Assembly: GCA_019113885.1 (NCBI GenBank) | Contig: DXGO01000095.1 | Coordinates: 1-44,081 of the forward strand | Direction of reading: 5' to 3' | DNA: 44,081 nt | From: Candidatus Alistipes intestinipullorum | Lineage (GTDB): Bacteria; Bacteroidota; Bacteroidia; Bacteroidales; Rikenellaceae | Shown here: positions 15,325 to 22,584 of the stretch, in pieces | Layout: every line of letters begins with the position of its first letter | Numbering within the stretch: position 1 is the stretch's first letter | The notes under the pieces: model-generated | What the model was told of the DNA's origin: nothing | The model's database searches: none | The model's input: only the letters and a program-made list of their open reading frames with translations | Position numbers and translations under genes: made by a program

Positions 15325-16332
15325 CTAAGCCTTTACGTATCGGGCCGCGGCATCGGCCGCAGCTACAGCTTCGTTGAGCGATTCGCCGATATTCTTCGGG
15401 GCCGTGATCGTCCCGGCATAGAAGATTCCGTCGACATTGCTGCAGACATTCCCGAGGAAGAGGTCGCGCGGGGCCATAAAACCGCTCGTAAGACGCCGCA
15501 ACCCGGCGCCTGCCGCCAGCGACTCGTTGTCGTCGTTGGCCCGCATGCCGACGATCAGCACCAGCATGTCGACGCTCATGCGCAGCGGACGCCCCGTGAG
15601 AGTATCCTCGGCCTTGATCTGGACCCTCCCGTCGATGGTGGGTCCGGCTTCCGAGATCCTTCCGCGCACGAAATGGATGTTGTATTTCTGCTGCGCCTCG
15701 CGATACATCTCCTCGTACCCGGGGCCGAACATGCGAATATCCATGTAGAAGTTGAAGACATCGGCCTCAGGGAAGAGCTGCTTCATCTCCATGGCCTGCT
15801 TCACGCCCGTGATGCAGCAGACGCGCGAACAGTGCTGCTGGCACACTTTCTCGTCGCGCGAGCCGACACAGTGCAGGAAAGCGATGCGCCGCGGACGCGA
15901 CCCGTCGGCCTTGGCCACACGCCCTTCGTTGAGCATGCGCTCGATGTCGACCGTCGTGTAGACGTTGTCGTAGATGCCGTATCCGTACTCCTCCTTGATT
16001 GAGGCGTCGAAAAGCGTGAATCCCGAGGCCATGACCACGGCGTCACAACCGATGCGCTCGCCGTCGGCGAGCACCACGCCACGCGGCGACATCTCGCGCA
16101 CTTCGGAAGAGGTGCGGCACTCGATGCCGGCCTCGTTCACGCGGTGACGCAGCTCGGTAAGCACCTCGCTCGCGGGGGTGAACGACGGGAACAGCACATG
16201 CCAGCCGCGGAGCTTGCCCCCGAGTTCCGGTTCTTTCTCGATGATGACGGGCTCGACGCCCTGCTCGGCCAGCCGCAGGGCCGTCTGCATGCCCGCGACG
16301 CCGCCGCCTATGACGATAACTCGTTTCTTCAT
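15325..16332 (-). CDS. HdrA-like FAD oxidoreductase (short form)
   Basis: 335 residues. An N-terminal FAD-binding Rossmann motif (VIVIGGGVAGMQTALRLAEQG) is followed by the HdrA signature LHCVGSRDEKVCQQHCSRVCCITG (near 170-195), whose cysteines bind a cluster in known HdrA proteins, and by DVFNFYMDIRMFGPGYEEMY. Methanogen HdrA is about 650 residues with extra ferredoxin domains; this one ends right after the flavin domain (NVDGIFYAGTITAPKNIGES). Those clusters are supplied here by separate genes. Its ATG shares one base with the stop of the HdrB gene (TAATG), so translation is coupled. It probably splits or relays electrons within the complex. Confidence 0.85.
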   Translation of the reverse strand: MKKRVIVIGGGVAGMQTALRLAEQGVEPVIIEKEPELGGKLRGWHVLFPSFTPASEVLTELRHRVNEAGIECRTSSEVREMSPRGVVLADGERIGCDAVVMASGFTLFDASIKEEYGYGIYDNVYTTVDIERMLNEGRVAKADGSRPRRIAFLHCVGSRDEKVCQQHCSRVCCITGVKQAMEMKQLFPEADVFNFYMDIRMFGPGYEEMYREAQQKYNIHFVRGRISEAGPTIDGRVQIKAEDTLTGRPLRMSVDMLVLIVGMRANDDNESLAAGAGLRRLTSGFMAPRDLFLGNVCSNVDGIFYAGTITAPKNIGESLNEAVAAADAAARYVKA

Positions 16333-17420
16333 TACTCTCTGATGTCGTATATCGTATCCGTCGGACAGCAGTTGACCACCGCCGACGCGGGTTTTCCGAT
16401 GTATTTTCCGTTACGGCCCAGGTACTTGGCCGCGGGGTCGTACTCCACACCCATCTTGTCGAGCAGCGGCTCGACATCGACCTGGTGCATCTGCATGCCC
16501 AGCACCCAGGGGTCGTAGCCCAGCACGAGACCGGCCATCTCCTCGTAGGTGAGCACCGGGATACCGTGACCGTTCTCGCCGTAGGTCGTGCCCTCCATCT
16601 CGGCGATCGTGTACTGCCACTTGTCGAGGAACATCGCGCACCCGGGGCAGTTCGCGACAATGAAGTCGGGTTTGTAGGGGGCCATGCTCTCGAGTTTCTT
16701 CTGCGAATTGGCGATCGAATAGCCGCGGTTGGCCTGCACGAGGTAGTTGCGGAATCCGAAACCGCAGCAGTGGCGGCGTTCGGGATAGTCGACCACCTCA
16801 CCGCCCCACGACTCGATCATCCCGGCCAGCACGTAGGGGAATTCCGACCCTCCGATGCCGGATTTCGGAAAGATCTTCGCGTAGTGGCAGCCGATGTGCT
16901 CGACGACCTTCAGCGGTTCGCCCGTCGTGGCGTTGACCAGCAGGCGTTTGGCCCTCCGGGCGATCTCCTCACGGAAATGGAACATGACGTCCGACGTATG
17001 GGCCAGGCTCCGCGGCTTCTGGAACTCGCGGCCCGTGGCCTTGTAGAGGTATTCGCGCGTGCGCTCCTCCGTTTCGGGGAACTCGGCCCACGTGGCGAGA
17101 ATCTCGCAGTAGATACCGAAGGAGGTGATACACGAGGTGACGAAATTCTCGTACCCAGCCTCGTTCATCAGCGAGAACTGCCGCGCCACCACGGTCATGA
17201 TGGTCTCCAGCGGCACGATGTCCGAATGGTAGCCGATGCCGGTGCACGACGAATGTTTCGGATCGTCGAGCAGGTCCTTGCCCAGGTCGTTGTGCAGGAT
17301 GTCGATAAACGCCTTCTCGCTTCCGGGGAAGAAATTCTGACGGATGCAGCTGCGGGCATAATAATAGTTGTCGTCGGCAATCTCCTTCTGGTAGTCCTGC
17401 CAACTTCTGCGTTTCATCAT
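16332..17420 (-). CDS. HdrB-like CCG-domain protein
   Basis: 362 residues. The C-terminal CCG domain is clear: EHIGCHYAKIF, then RRHCCGFGFRNYL, then VANCPGCAMF (about 180-275). Such cysteines hold the noncubane cluster that reduces disulfides in HdrB. The N-terminal half carries a divergent copy (HSSCTGIGYHSD, TSCITSFGIYCE) without a CCG. An additional NCCPTDT segment lies near the C-terminus. It is the second gene of the operon, four bases after the HdrC-like gene. The true disulfide substrate is unknown, since coenzymes M and B are not expected in this phylum. Confidence 0.82.
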   Translation of the reverse strand: MMKRRSWQDYQKEIADDNYYYARSCIRQNFFPGSEKAFIDILHNDLGKDLLDDPKHSSCTGIGYHSDIVPLETIMTVVARQFSLMNEAGYENFVTSCITSFGIYCEILATWAEFPETEERTREYLYKATGREFQKPRSLAHTSDVMFHFREEIARRAKRLLVNATTGEPLKVVEHIGCHYAKIFPKSGIGGSEFPYVLAGMIESWGGEVVDYPERRHCCGFGFRNYLVQANRGYSIANSQKKLESMAPYKPDFIVANCPGCAMFLDKWQYTIAEMEGTTYGENGHGIPVLTYEEMAGLVLGYDPWVLGMQMHQVDVEPLLDKMGVEYDPAAKYLGRNGKYIGKPASAVVNCCPTDTIYDIRE

Positions 17421-17424
17421 GGCA

Positions 17425-18126
17425 TCAATAGTGTTCGTTGCTGTTCTGCAGGAAAACGTCCATCATGTATTGTTGGTCGGCACCCCTCTCATAGCCCATT
17501 TCGCGGGCCTTGCGGTCGGAGTGTCGCTCGATGGTATCGAACATCTCCTTGCCACCGCTCACTTCGAAAATACGGTTGATCTCCTCGAGCGACTCGTCGT
17601 CGAGGCGGCGCAGGGCACCGGCCCCGACCTTTCCGTAAACCGGGGTGAACTGCCCGTAGATCTCCTTGTCGTTGTCATAAATCCACCGCCAGACGGTCCC
17701 CTGTTCGGGATGCAGCTCGGGCTTGATGAGCCGCGGCACAAGACAGTAACCCGTGCGGAGGATGTTCTCGCCGATCGTACGCTTGAGGGCCAGTTGCTGA
17801 CGGCCCTTCTCGCTCTCGACGAAGAAGCCCAGGCGCTGCGACAGGCGTCGGAGGGCCTGGATCACATACCCGGGGGTATTGCCGCGCGGGCAGCGGGGTC
17901 GGCACGACATGCACTCGCCGCAATACCAGATCGTATCGCTCTTGAGTAACGCCTCGATGGCCTCGTCGTCGCGAGTCTGGACGGTGTTGACAATCTGCCG
18001 GGGGTCGTAGCAATAGAACTCGGCCGCGGGGCAGACTGCCGTGCAGACGCCGCAGTTCATGCAGGAGTGGAGGCCCTCACGCATGCGGACGTCCTCCTCC
18101 ATGAGCATATCGAAATACTTTCCCAT
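17425..18126 (-). CDS. HdrC-like Fe-S protein, first gene of the Hdr operon
   Basis: 233 residues from ATG 18126 (MGKYFDMLMEEDVRM). A longer open frame upstream overlaps the promoter and the DHFR gene. Two 4Fe-4S motifs, SCMNCGVCTAVCP (near 22) and YCGECMSCRPRCPRG (near 67), match HdrC. The rest is helical and charged with no recognised motif (NRIFEVSGGKEMFDTIERHS). It starts a tightly packed leftward operon of five genes. Electron transfer between HdrA- and HdrB-like subunits is the expected role. Confidence 0.82.
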   Translation of the reverse strand: MGKYFDMLMEEDVRMREGLHSCMNCGVCTAVCPAAEFYCYDPRQIVNTVQTRDDEAIEALLKSDTIWYCGECMSCRPRCPRGNTPGYVIQALRRLSQRLGFFVESEKGRQQLALKRTIGENILRTGYCLVPRLIKPELHPEQGTVWRWIYDNDKEIYGQFTPVYGKVGAGALRRLDDESLEEINRIFEVSGGKEMFDTIERHSDRKAREMGYERGADQQYMMDVFLQNSNEHY

Positions 18127-18139
18127 AGGCACAAAAAAA

Positions 18140-18159
18140 CCTTTGCAAAGGCAAAGGTA
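18140..18159 (-). promoter_or_regulatory. -7 box and palindrome before the Hdr operon
   Basis: TACCTTTG reads leftward at 18159-18152, and the perfect 12-base palindrome CCTTTGCAAAGG follows at 18151-18140, near or just after the expected transcription start. No TTG is seen at the right distance upstream. The palindrome is a possible operator; binding factor unknown. Confidence 0.4.
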
Positions 18160-18205
18160 GGGATTTCGCGGCAGGCGCGAGGTGGTACAAATGCGTAAAT
18201 TTGGG

Positions 18206-18691
18206 CTACCGGTTCCGCATGTAGGTCTCGAAGACGAAGGGCCAGGGGTACTCCTTGCCGCAGGGGAAGGCCTCCGAGCAGAGCAGCCGCCACTGGTCGG
18301 GGTTCCAGTCCGGGAAGCGGGTGTCGCCCTCGTAGTCGCGGTCGACACGCGTAAGGTAAAAGCGGTCGGCCAACGGCAGCGCCTCGGCGTAGATTTGCGC
18401 CCCGCCGATGACAAACAGCTCTTCCTCGGGATCGGGGAACAACGCCAGCGCCTCCCGCAGCGAATGGACCACTTCGCAGCCGGGGATTCCGATCGCCTGC
18501 CGCGAGACAACCACGTTGGTACGGTTCGGCAGGGGACGCCCGAGCGACTCGAAGGTCTTGCGGCCCATGATGACGGGGTGACCGCTCGTGAGGGCCTTGA
18601 AATGCTTCAGGTCCTCGGAGATGTGCCACAGAAGGCTGTTCTTGTCGCCGATCACGCCGTTGCGGGCGACGGCCACGATAATGGAAAGCAT
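18206..18691 (-). CDS. folA: Dihydrofolate reductase
   Basis: 161 residues from ATG 18691; an in-frame TTG at 18700 is possible but weaker. It reduces dihydrofolate to tetrahydrofolate with NADPH. Motifs: IIVAVARNGVIG (N-terminus), LLWHISEDLKHFK near 20-35 with the catalytic acid, PVIMGRKTFESLGRPLPNR near 40-58, and FVIGGAQIYAEAL near 92. The usual PW of the Met20 loop is LW here. It lies downstream of thymidylate synthase, which produces its substrate; the 73-base gap suggests cotranscription. Confidence 0.95.
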   Translation of the reverse strand: MLSIIVAVARNGVIGDKNSLLWHISEDLKHFKALTSGHPVIMGRKTFESLGRPLPNRTNVVVSRQAIGIPGCEVVHSLREALALFPDPEEELFVIGGAQIYAEALPLADRFYLTRVDRDYEGDTRFPDWNPDQWRLLCSEAFPCGKEYPWPFVFETYMRNR

Positions 18692-18764
18692 AACGGACAA
18701 CGTTTTTTCTTGCGTAAGGGACGCGGAACTCCCGGATGCCCGGGCGCGTTGGGCGAGGTACGGA

Positions 18765-19658
18765 TCAGAACGACATCGGCGCCTTGATCGCCGGCCAGGG
18801 ATCGTACCCCTCGAGGGTGAAGTCCCCGTAGCGGAAATCGAAGATCGACCTTACATCGGGATTGAGGCGCATGCGCGGCAACGGACGCGGTTCGCGCCGC
18901 AACTGCTCCTCGACCTGCTCCAGATGGTTCAGATAGAGGTGCGTATCGCCGAGCGTATGGATGAATTCGCCCGGCTGCAGGTCGCAGACCTGGGCCATCA
19001 TCATCGTCAGCAGGGCATAAGAAGCAATGTTGAAGGGCACGCCGAGGAAGGTGTCGGCGCTGCGCTGGTAGAGCTGGCACGAAAGGCGCCCTTCGGCTAC
19101 GTAGAACTGGAAGAGCACGTGGCACGGCGGCAGGGCCATGTCACCGATCTCCGCAACGTTCCACGCCGAAACGAGGATACGGCGCGATTCGGGGTTGTGC
19201 CGGATCAGATCGACAGCCTGGGCGATCTGGTCGACCGACGCGCCGTCGGGCCGCGGCCACGAACGCCACTGGTAACCGTAGACATGGTTCAGGTCGCCGA
19301 AGCGATACCCCTCGATGGGCGACTCGACGCCGGCCGAGGCGAGGAACGTCTCGCGGTCGACGGGCAGCACACCATGGCGCACGCACAACTCGTTGTAATA
19401 GCGGAAGGCGTCGTTGTCCCAGATATGCACGCCGTTTTCAACCAGGTAGCGGATGTTGGTATCGCCGCGCAGGAACCACAGCAGTTCATGGATCACCCCC
19501 TTGAGAAAGACCTTCTTGGTGGTCAGCAGCGGGAATCCCTCCGCCAGGTCGAAGCGCATCTGGTGCCCGAAGACCCCTTTGGTCCCGGTACCCGTGCGGT
19601 CGCCCCGCACGACGCCCTCCCGTTGGATACGGCGCAGCAGATCGAGGTATTGTTTCAT
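18765..19658 (-). CDS. thyA: Thymidylate synthase
   Basis: 297 residues from ATG 19658; the open frame continues upstream but overlaps lpxH. It methylates dUMP to dTMP with methylene-tetrahydrofolate. Seen: [14 protein letters not shown] near 13, [12 protein letters not shown] with the catalytic Cys near 180, [16 protein letters not shown] near 200, and [12 protein letters not shown] near 238. It is longer than the 264-residue E. coli enzyme because of an insert near 95-125, seen in many ThyA proteins. The start overlaps the lpxH stop by four bases (ATGA). Confidence 0.96.
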   Translation of the reverse strand: MKQYLDLLRRIQREGVVRGDRTGTGTKGVFGHQMRFDLAEGFPLLTTKKVFLKGVIHELLWFLRGDTNIRYLVENGVHIWDNDAFRYYNELCVRHGVLPVDRETFLASAGVESPIEGYRFGDLNHVYGYQWRSWPRPDGASVDQIAQAVDLIRHNPESRRILVSAWNVAEIGDMALPPCHVLFQFYVAEGRLSCQLYQRSADTFLGVPFNIASYALLTMMMAQVCDLQPGEFIHTLGDTHLYLNHLEQVEEQLRREPRPLPRMRLNPDVRSIFDFRYGDFTLEGYDPWPAIKAPMSF

Positions 19659-20425
19659 GCTTCCAGCTTTTTCAACGTCATCTCGCCGTGCGCGTCGAGC
19701 ACGGCGTAGGCGGGGTCCTTCTCCCAGCACCCGAGGTTCACCACATGCAGCGCGCCGTCGCGGTAGTCGCGCGGGAAGTGCATGTGTCCGAAGACATAGT
19801 GGTCGACGGCATGCGTCGCGGCATACTCGCGGGCATAGGCGATCAACGGTTCGGTAAGCGCGGCGTCGAATCCTCCGCCCGTACCGTTCCGAAGCGCCTC
19901 CTCGTCGGCCGCATTGTGGCTCTTGCGCGACTTCCCGCTCCACCACTGCCCGAACTTCATCGCCCAGTCGGGGTGCACGAACCACGAGAAGGCCCAGCGC
20001 AGCGACCGCGAGCGGAACGTGCGGTTGAGCGCCCGCAACAGGGGCTGGTCGTCGATCTTCATGTTGTCACCGTGAGCGATAAAGACTCGGCTCGCGCCGA
20101 GCGTCATCTCGCAGGGCGAAGTGTGGATTTCCAGGCCGCACTCGCGCCGGAGATAGTCGCCGACCCACATATCGTGGTTGCCCGTGAAGAATACCACACG
20201 GATACCGCGGTCTGTCAGTTCGGCCAGTTTGCCGAGCGTGCGTACGAACCCCTTGGGTACAACCCGCTTGTATTCGAACCAGAAATCAAAGATGTCGCCC
20301 ACGAGGAAGATCGCCTCGGCGTCGTGCGACACGGCGTCGAGCCATGCGACGAAACGGCGTTCGACACTCCGCGCCGACGTCTCGTCGCCCGCACCCAGAT
20401 GTATGTCGGATGCGAAATAGTACAT
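19655..20425 (-). CDS. lpxH: UDP-2,3-diacylglucosamine diphosphatase
   Basis: 256 residues. A calcineurin-type metallophosphoesterase with all metal motifs: SDIHLGAGD (residues 6-14), [10 protein letters not shown] near 43, [10 protein letters not shown] near 80, AHGDNMKID near 115 and GHMHFPRDY near 213. It hydrolyses UDP-2,3-diacylglucosamine to lipid X in lipid A synthesis, at the inner face of the membrane. The [10 protein letters not shown] form is typical of LpxH relatives in this phylum. It overlaps thyA by four bases and shares one base with the preceding gene (TGATG). Confidence 0.88.
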   Translation of the reverse strand: MYYFASDIHLGAGDETSARSVERRFVAWLDAVSHDAEAIFLVGDIFDFWFEYKRVVPKGFVRTLGKLAELTDRGIRVVFFTGNHDMWVGDYLRRECGLEIHTSPCEMTLGASRVFIAHGDNMKIDDQPLLRALNRTFRSRSLRWAFSWFVHPDWAMKFGQWWSGKSRKSHNAADEEALRNGTGGGFDAALTEPLIAYAREYAATHAVDHYVFGHMHFPRDYRDGALHVVNLGCWEKDPAYAVLDAHGEMTLKKLEA

Positions 20426-21567
20426 CAGCGGGTCAGTTCGTCGAGTTTCGCTTCGAGGCTCTTGCCGTAGATGTCCTTAGCCACGATGGTGCCTTCCTTG
20501 TCGATCAGGAAGTTGGCCGGGAGGCGCTGCACGTTGTAGAGTCCCAGGGCCGTGGAGGCGCGGCCGCGCAGGTCGCTCACCGAAATCCAGGGCAACTGCT
20601 GCTCCTGCACGGCCGTGATCCACGCGGGTTTCGACGTATCGATGGCCACCTGGTAGACCTCGAAACCGACAGGGGCGTCGGCATACTTGGCATAGGTCTC
20701 CTTCAGGTCGGCATTCAACGCATTGCTGGAGCCCAGTTCCGCCGACCAGAAATCGAGCAGCACGACTTTGCCGGCGAGCGACGAAAGGCGTATCTTCTTG
20801 CCGTAGATGTCGGAGAGTTCCAGGTCGGGATACGTGGCTTCGGAAATTTGCGAGGAGAGGCTGATGCGGGCATCCATGCGGGCGATCTCCCCCAGCAGCG
20901 ACTGCAGGTAGGGAGATTCGGGATAAACCTGCTCGAGGGCCTCGGCGACCGTCCGGAAATAGACCACGTCGCTGTCGCCGTTGAAGAGATAGGTATCGCC
21001 CGGCAGCCGCTGGTAAAGGGCATAGACGGCAGCCACCGTCGCCTTGTTCTCGATAATGAAGCGCAGCTGTTCGCGCCGGATGCGGTAGTACTCGTCGGTA
21101 TACTCGCGCGTCAGTTCCTTGCGTTTCTCTTCGGTAAGGTCTGCTTGTCCGAACTCCGCGGCGATGTTGTCGAGGCGCTGTGCCCCGGCGACGAACGACT
21201 GGTAGAACTGCCGCAGGAGTTCCGATTCGTGGGAGCCCTCGACGACGTAGTTCCGCACGACGCTTCCCACGGAACCCACCGTCAGCCGGTCACCGCCGGC
21301 GATGAGCAGCGGGATGCGTTCGCCGTTATAGACAAGGTTGTAAAGCACCGGAGTCTCGGGTACGCCCTTGAGTTGGAAAGAGTAGCTGCCGTCGGCTGCA
21401 AGCTGGGTTGAATCGACAAGAGCCTGTTTGAGTGGCGACGTCTCTTCAAGATAGATCTGTTTGGCATCGCTCCCCACGAAACGACCCGAGATTTTCACGG
21501 TCGAAGAGTGGCAACCACACAACAGAGCGGCCGATGCGAGCGATAAGACGAGTGTTTGTCTGTTCAT
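20425..21567 (-). CDS. DUF4369 lipoprotein with cysteine-less thioredoxin fold
   Basis: 380 residues. The lipoprotein signal ends in ALLCGC. A DUF4369 beta domain covers about 25-115 (KISGRFVGSDAKQIYLEE), a helical linker follows, and a TlpA/AhpC-like thioredoxin domain covers about 245-380. In this domain the usual WxxWCGPC is DFWSAELGSSNAL, so both redox cysteines are missing, while the cis-Pro loop RLPANFLIDKEG is kept. The fold is therefore probably not an oxidoreductase. It leads the lpxH-thyA-folA transcript, with a promoter at 21588-21616. It is probably attached to the periplasmic face of a membrane; its partner is unknown. Confidence 0.85.
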   Translation of the reverse strand: MNRQTLVLSLASAALLCGCHSSTVKISGRFVGSDAKQIYLEETSPLKQALVDSTQLAADGSYSFQLKGVPETPVLYNLVYNGERIPLLIAGGDRLTVGSVGSVVRNYVVEGSHESELLRQFYQSFVAGAQRLDNIAAEFGQADLTEEKRKELTREYTDEYYRIRREQLRFIIENKATVAAVYALYQRLPGDTYLFNGDSDVVYFRTVAEALEQVYPESPYLQSLLGEIARMDARISLSSQISEATYPDLELSDIYGKKIRLSSLAGKVVLLDFWSAELGSSNALNADLKETYAKYADAPVGFEVYQVAIDTSKPAWITAVQEQQLPWISVSDLRGRASTALGLYNVQRLPANFLIDKEGTIVAKDIYGKSLEAKLDELTR

Positions 21568-21587
21568 CTGTCAGCGTTTAACGGATA

Positions 21588-21616
21588 CAAAGATAGAAAA
21601 ATTACGCAAAAGACAA
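21588..21616 (-). promoter_or_regulatory. Promoter of the DUF4369-lpxH-thyA-folA operon
   Basis: Reading leftward: TTG (21616-21614), 18 bases, TATCTTTG (21595-21588). The spacing is one base short of the usual range. The start codon is about 20 bases downstream. Confidence 0.5.
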
Positions 21617-21620
21617 CCGT

Positions 21621-22319
21621 TTATTTTTGCGAATTGCGGTGCGGAGCACTATTTTTCACATATGCGCGGTGTTGCTGCTGGTTGCGGTTCTTCTGCGCGC
21701 GTGACTGCTGATGCCCGGCACGGTTCTGCGGCCCGTTCTTCTGGGAACGTGCTGAAAAGTGCTGTTTATAGTCACTTCGGAGATTATTCAAGGCAACTTC
21801 ATCGATCTCGATAGCATCTCCGGACATTCGTTTTATATCTTTTACGATCACCTCGTTGTTGGGATGTTCCTGGTTGTACTCGTAACTCTTGGCACGCATG
21901 TAGCGGGCCAGGTTGTCCACGGCCGACGCGACAGCCCGGGGATTGGGCTCCGCAGCCAGGCTTCCGATCATGCGTTCGACATACTTTCCGTAGTGTTTGT
22001 AGGTGATACGGCTCTGGGTATAGGCCATGTGCCGGGGCGAGACGGTCAGCTCCTGGCGGGTGGGACGCGGATACGGGGAATCCACATCCAGCTGGAAATC
22101 AGACATGATGAACAGGTGATCCCAGAGTTTGTGGGTAAAATCAGCGGTATCGCGCAACAGGGGATTCAGGTTGCCCATAACGGCGATGACGGCCCGGGCC
22201 TGACGGTTCCGCTCGCGACGGTCCTCGATTTCGAGCAGCGAATCGATCATCTCCTGGATATGTCGCCCGTATTCGGGCAGGTACAACTTTCGTCGTGTGT
22301 AGTTATAGTTTTTTTTCAT
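21621..22319 (-). CDS. DUF4290 domain protein with basic Q/N tail
   Basis: 232 residues. The first ~185 match DUF4290, a family known from Bacteroidota with no assigned function: KLYLPEYGRHIQEMIDSLLEI near 12, NPLLRDTADFTHKLWDHLFIM near 52, and INVIVKD-like segments near 155. The final ~45 residues are low-complexity and rich in Q, N, R and H (QSRAQKNRNQQQHRAY), probably disordered and possibly nucleic-acid-binding. It has a consensus promoter about 230 bases upstream, giving an unusually long leader. No signal peptide is seen, so it is cytoplasmic. Confidence 0.82.
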   Translation of the reverse strand: MKKNYNYTRRKLYLPEYGRHIQEMIDSLLEIEDRRERNRQARAVIAVMGNLNPLLRDTADFTHKLWDHLFIMSDFQLDVDSPYPRPTRQELTVSPRHMAYTQSRITYKHYGKYVERMIGSLAAEPNPRAVASAVDNLARYMRAKSYEYNQEHPNNEVIVKDIKRMSGDAIEIDEVALNNLRSDYKQHFSARSQKNGPQNRAGHQQSRAQKNRNQQQHRAYVKNSAPHRNSQK

Positions 22320-22434
22320 AGGTCATGTGCGGTTCCGCCCGCCGTTTCGATTCGTCCGGCAAATACGCCAAACGGACTGTTCCGATAAACCGTTTCAAGA
22401 GGGGTTGCCCCGAATTCCGACCATTGTGGACGAT

Positions 22435-22464
22435 TTCCGGATTCCGCGGAAAATCATACCTTTG
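22435..22464 (+). promoter_or_regulatory. Possible promoter for the sigma-54 activator gene
   Basis: TTTC at 22435-22438, then TACCTTTG at 22457-22464. The -33 box is imperfect. If used, the leader overlaps the leftward DUF4290 leader in antisense. Confidence 0.35.
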
Positions 22465-22551
22465 GGGCCTAAGCGACTCGATCCGCTCACCCATCCGGCC
22501 CAAGCCGGAGAATCCCGATCCGTCGCCGAGCATACCGATGCAAATCATCGA

Positions 22552-22581
22552 CAAAAGTAGGTAAAATTTCAGGAAAAACAA
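22552..22581 (-). promoter_or_regulatory. Promoter of the DUF4290 gene with long leader
   Basis: Reading leftward: TTG (22581-22579), 19 bases, TACTTTTG (22559-22552). A consensus match placed about 230 bases before the start codon. The leader 22320-22545 has small hairpins (e.g. GGGGCAACCCC near 22412) but no RNA family I recognise. Confidence 0.55.
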
Positions 22582-22584
22582 GCT

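Noticed and set aside
17425..18510. Longer N-terminus for the first Hdr gene
   Set aside because: The extra 128 codons overlap the DHFR gene out of frame and the promoter region; Fe-S protein similarity starts at MGKYFDML.
22303..22581. A 92-codon minus-strand ORF before DUF4290, starting MFFLKFYLLLSMICIGM
   Set aside because: Its start lies at the promoter box, it overlaps the DUF4290 start out of frame, and most of it is low-hydrophobic with no family. A shorter leader peptide cannot be excluded.
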